A stretch of DNA of 8,252 nucleotides from a bacterium. Its GTDB lineage: Bacteria; Babelota; Babeliae; Babelales; RVW-14. The position numbers and the translations under genes are program-made. The notes beneath the pieces are model-generated. The model was not told the origin of the DNA, searched no databases, and saw nothing but the letters and a program-made list of their open reading frames with translations. The DNA lies in the NCBI GenBank assembly GCA_023249895.1, contig JAHFBS010000028.1, positions 1-8,252 on the forward strand. The letters run 5' to 3'. This document shows positions 5,473 to 8,252 of this stretch, piece after piece (within the stretch, counting starts at the first letter, position 1; each line of letters begins with the position of its first letter).

Positions 5473-6390
5473 CTATTCGACAAAAGGTATGATTTCTTCT
5501 TTGATAACTTCCAGAGGGCATGCTTCCCACTCACTCTCTACTATAGCCATTATCAACAACCGCACCATATCAATGTATCCTTTCTCGCCTGCTCTATACC
5601 CAAATTCTCTTCGTACTTCACCAAGAGCATCTTCGCCATATTCATTTTTGAGCGTAATATCAGCTCGAGCACTCATAAGAACTTGCGCGGTCTCAGCACA
5701 ACCGAAAAAGCAAGCACGCATCAAGGCCGTTGTACCGTGATTTTCTTGCATATTAACAAGAGCCTTTGCAGCAAGAAGCAGCTTCACCACATCAGTATTT
5801 TTCGGATAATCCGAAGCAGTTATCAATGCCGTGTCACCATTGTAATCCTGAGCATTAACCAGAGCATTTGCGGCAAGAAGTAACTGGACTGACTCCGCAC
5901 ATCCCTTAGCTGAAGCGCACCTCAAGGCTGGTTCCCGGTTTGAAGCACATGCATTAACAAGAGCCTTTGCAGCAAGAAGTAGTTTCACTAGATCAGGAAA
6001 ACCACGCGCTGAAGCAATCGCCAAAGGTGCTGCGTTACGCGAATCAAGTTGATTCGCACAAGCTCTTGCTGCAATAAGCAGCTGCGCGATCTCCTCATGC
6101 CCCGAAATTAAAGCACAATTTAAAGCTGTATCAACATATGATGAATCCCCACTGATAAAATCATGCGTATAAAATTTTACTCGCGCACTGGGATTTGCAC
6201 GTTGCGAGAGAAGATTCTGTACAACGGTTAATTCACCATCCTTGGCAGCAACCACCAATGCTGGGCTCAGAGACTCATCGAATTTCTGCTCATCATTTAC
6301 TTTTCCATCAGGAAGCATGCCTTCACTTTGCCCTGCTACACCCACTAAAAGAACAAGCATAATTACTAAACGTTGTATATTTTTTTTCAT
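5473..6390 (-). CDS. Exported ankyrin-repeat protein E with F-box-like C-terminal motif
   Basis: This is the longest family member, at 305 residues. A signal sequence (MKK, then hydrophobic IMLVLLVGVAG, ending SEGM at 25) precedes about seven ankyrin units at roughly 42-75, 88-119, 121-152, 154-186, 187-219, 220-252 and 254-283. Three of them carry near-identical LLLAA[KN]ALVN segments starting near 137, 170 and 204, spaced 33 and 34 residues, and the DNA is almost as similar, which indicates recent repeat duplication. The protein ends WEACPLEVIKEEIIPFVE (288-305), the same motif as in B, C and D. The ATG at 6390 has only a weak GAGAG site five bases upstream. A promoter lies at 6419-6447 and a terminator at 5398-5429, so it is a single-gene unit. 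Binding partner unknown; a host target is inference. Confidence 0.88.
   Translation of the reverse strand: MKKNIQRLVIMLVLLVGVAGQSEGMLPDGKVNDEQKFDESLSPALVVAAKDGELTVVQNLLSQRANPSARVKFYTHDFISGDSSYVDTALNCALISGHEEIAQLLIAARACANQLDSRNAAPLAIASARGFPDLVKLLLAAKALVNACASNREPALRCASAKGCAESVQLLLAANALVNAQDYNGDTALITASDYPKNTDVVKLLLAAKALVNMQENHGTTALMRACFFGCAETAQVLMSARADITLKNEYGEDALGEVRREFGYRAGEKGYIDMVRLLIMAIVESEWEACPLEVIKEEIIPFVE
5752..5996 (-). repeat. Three near-identical ankyrin DNA modules in gene E
   Basis: Copies begin (plus strand) with ATTAAC at 5752, 5854 and 5953, 102 and 99 bases apart, that is 34 and 33 codons. The outer two share a continuous run of about 30 bases through AGAGCCTTTGCAGCAAGAAG. The middle copy differs at several sites and instead shares a 16-base run (5870-5885) with gene C at 4082-4097. 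Confidence 0.75.
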
Positions 6391-6418
6391 AAAAACTCTC
6401 GGCTAAAAACACATTTTA

Positions 6419-6447
6419 GTTATACATTCAAAAATCGTACGTTTGAA
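6419..6447 (-). promoter_or_regulatory. Predicted promoter for ankyrin gene E
   Basis: On the minus strand TTCAAA (6447-6442), a 17-base spacer and TATAAC (6424-6419) form a moderate sigma-70 promoter, giving a leader of about 22 bases. Between it and the secA terminator (6448-6564) I see no gene or structure. Confidence 0.5.
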
Positions 6448-6564
6448 AATGAACCCATAGAATATCTCTCTATGATGATAATGTGAAATCAAGAAATGTT
6501 AGGCTACAACTTATCGCAATAAATTATATCTTAACCTCGCTGCATGAACATTAATTATGGCAGT

Positions 6565-6597
6565 AAAAAAGCCGCTCGTTTTTTACACGAACGGCTT
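6565..6597 (-). terminator. Rho-independent terminator of secA
   Basis: Eleven-base arms, AAGCCGCTCGT (6569-6579) and ACGAACGGCTT (6587-6597), pair with one position that is a G-U wobble in leftward RNA, followed by six U. It lies 24 bases after the secA stop codon. It is almost the same sequence as the terminator of gene E, including the TTTTACACGAACGGCT stretch. Confidence 0.88.
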
Positions 6598-6621
6598 GTA
6601 AATAATTCTAAAATTATGTTT

Positions 6622-8252
6622 TTAATTTTTGCCGCAACAATGTTTAAATTTCTTTCCTGATCCACAAGGACATGGATCATTGCGACCAACTTTAGGCTCT
6701 GCGCGACGTGCAGGCTGTGGACCTTCGGTCGTCGAATCACCGCTTCCACCAAGTTGCAATTCAGCCAACTCTTTTTCTTTTTCTTTTTCAATTTGATTAA
6801 TCGCATCTGCCGAATACTGATCGGTGCGGTTTCTAAAGATACGCTGAACAATATCCCATTTAATTTCTTGCATCATCTTTTCAAATTCATTGAACGATTC
6901 TTTTTTGTATTCGATCAATGGATTTTTTTGACCGTAGCCGCGTAACCCAATACCTTCACGCAAATGATCAATATTTTGCAAATGCATACGCCATGCATGA
7001 TCAATGGTTTCAAGCAATATCCATTTTTCAGCTTGTACTAACAATTCAGATGGAACTTGTGCACGGTACTGTTCGTAGTTGTACATCAACAAATTGCTCA
7101 AGGCTTCTTCAAGTTCGCCCACACTTTGACGTGGCGAAAGATCTTGCCCAAGTTTTGAGGCCTGAATGCCCGTTACATTTTCAAGCGCATGAAGCACTTC
7201 ATTAAGCCCATCTGCTGAACAATGACTACCAGCACAATGCACGACAAATAAATTATGTAGCACATCGGCAACCATATCACGCAAGATGCCAAGAATTTGC
7301 TCGGAACCTTCAAGAATATCGCGACGATAACGATAAATTACCAAACGCTGTTGATTCAAGACATCGTCATATTCAAGCAGATGTTTGCGAATATCAAAGT
7401 TGTGTTTTTCAACACGTTCTTGGGCGTTTTTGATACTACGCGAGACCATGCGATGCTCAATGCTCTCGCCTTTTTCCATACCCAAACGTTCCATGGTCTT
7501 TTTAAGACGCTCACCGCCAAATATGCGCATAAGATCATCTTCAAGCGATACATAAAATTTTGATGATCCTGGATCGCCCTGACGGCCCGATCGACCACGC
7601 AGCTGATTATCAATACGTCTGCTTTCATGCCGCTCGGTACCAACAATGCGCAGGCCTCCACGCTCAATAACGCCGGCACCAAGTTTAATATCGGTACCAC
7701 GACCGGCCATGTTGGTTGCAATGGTTACCTTGCCCATCTCACCAGCTTCTTTAACAATCTCAGCTTCACGTTCATGCTGCTTAGCATTCAACACGTTGTG
7801 GGGAATACCATCTTGGCGCAGCAAATTGCTCAGATACTCTGAAGTCTCGATCGAAATGGTACCCACCAGCACCGGCTGGCCACGGGTATAACATCCTTTG
7901 ATGTCATTAAGAACGGCCGTATATTTATCGTTCCTGGTAAGATACACCGCATCAGCCTGATCTTCACGGATCATCGGCTTATTGGTAGGAACCACGATAA
8001 CGGCAAGTTTATAAATCTTCCAAAACTCTGCTGATTCCGTTTCTGCTGTACCAGTCATACCAGCAAGTTTTTTGTAAAGTCTGAAAAGGTTTTGCAAAGT
8101 AATTGAGGCAAGCGTCTGATTTTCGCGCTCGTCTCTGACATGCTCTTTGGCTTCAAGCGCTTGATGGAGTCCATCGCTATAACGACGGCCAGGAAGAATA
8201 CGACCAGTGAATTCGTCAACAATTAAAACTTCTTCTTCATTAACAACATAAT
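6622..8252 (-). CDS. secA: Preprotein translocase ATPase SecA, C-terminal 542 residues (5' end outside)
   Basis: SecA is the ATPase that pushes preproteins through SecYEG. The frame is open from the window edge, so the true start lies beyond 8252; the usual length is 800-900 residues. Motifs in order, counted from the first visible residue: VDEFTGR (11-17), [21 protein letters not shown], the second nucleotide-binding fold with [16 protein letters not shown] (about 179-188) and [13 protein letters not shown] (about 218-230), then [18 protein letters not shown] and the helical wing/scaffold part with the [18 protein letters not shown] block. A charged linker leads to [13 protein letters not shown], the SEC-C zinc site (CxCx8CC) that binds SecB or ribosomes in other bacteria. 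Only a short loop separates GTDIKLG from [11 protein letters not shown], as in Bacillus rather than E. coli. It is convergent with nothing and ends before its own terminator. Confidence 0.97.
   Translation of the reverse strand, partial: YVVNEEEVLIVDEFTGRILPGRRYSDGLHQALEAKEHVRDERENQTLASITLQNLFRLYKKLAGMTGTAETESAEFWKIYKLAVIVVPTNKPMIREDQADAVYLTRNDKYTAVLNDIKGCYTRGQPVLVGTISIETSEYLSNLLRQDGIPHNVLNAKQHEREAEIVKEAGEMGKVTIATNMAGRGTDIKLGAGVIERGGLRIVGTERHESRRIDNQLRGRSGRQGDPGSSKFYVSLEDDLMRIFGGERLKKTMERLGMEKGESIEHRMVSRSIKNAQERVEKHNFDIRKHLLEYDDVLNQQRLVIYRYRRDILEGSEQILGILRDMVADVLHNLFVVHCAGSHCSADGLNEVLHALENVTGIQASKLGQDLSPRQSVGELEEALSNLLMYNYEQYRAQVPSELLVQAEKWILLETIDHAWRMHLQNIDHLREGIGLRGYGQKNPLIEYKKESFNEFEKMMQEIKWDIVQRIFRNRTDQYSADAINQIEKEKEKELAELQLGGSGDSTTEGPQPARRAEPKVGRNDPCPCGSGKKFKHCCGKN

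Noticed and set aside
5752..5996. CRISPR-like spacing of repeats in gene E
   Set aside because: The repeats are in frame, about 33 codons apart and encode ankyrin helices; there are no short identical repeats with unique spacers.
6622..8097. A short SecA starting near 8097
   Set aside because: The codon there is an internal TTG in a conserved SecA motif ([10 protein letters not shown]), and conserved SecA sequence continues upstream to the window edge.

Overview
The window looks like chromosome from a host-associated, probably intracellular bacterium. It carries ordinary housekeeping genes (plsY, secD, secA and two tRNAs) around a tandem block of five exported ankyrin-repeat proteins. The mix of bacterial Sec genes, moderate-to-low GC and a run of secreted ankyrin paralogues fits protist symbionts such as Candidatus Dependentiae (TM6). 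Legionella-like, rickettsial or chlamydia-like lineages remain possible. This placement is inference from gene content; no marker gene was compared.

Left part (1-2433). A 5' portion of plsY runs leftward off the window. A compact promoter region (393-523) separates it from a rightward unit of tRNA-Leu, secD and tRNA-Met, closed by a strong hairpin terminator. The tRNA-Leu has anticodon AAG, an A34 tRNA that is unusual in bacteria. No secF follows secD.

Middle part (2466-6390). Five leftward genes, here called A to E from left to right, each encode an N-terminal signal sequence ending in Gly-Met followed by ankyrin repeats. Four of them (B, C, D, E) also end in the same short motif, W-x3-P-[LV]-[ED]-[VL]-x3-[EL]-I-x2-[FY], which resembles the first helix of an F-box or the poxvirus PRANC tail. 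C is split by one in-frame amber codon, D has an extra C-terminal tail that looks like a frameshift into old 3' UTR, and E contains DNA-level repeat copies. The block therefore looks like a family of candidate host-directed effectors under rapid birth and death.

Right part (6565-8252). The C-terminal 542 residues of SecA are encoded leftward, ending in a zinc-binding SEC-C tail and a terminator. SecA and SecD belong to the general Sec pathway, which the ankyrin proteins would need for export across the inner membrane; their adjacency may be coincidental.

Three terminators in the window share one hairpin core (AAGCCGCTCG). No gene-free stretch exceeds 300 bases; the larger gaps hold the promoters and hairpins listed.
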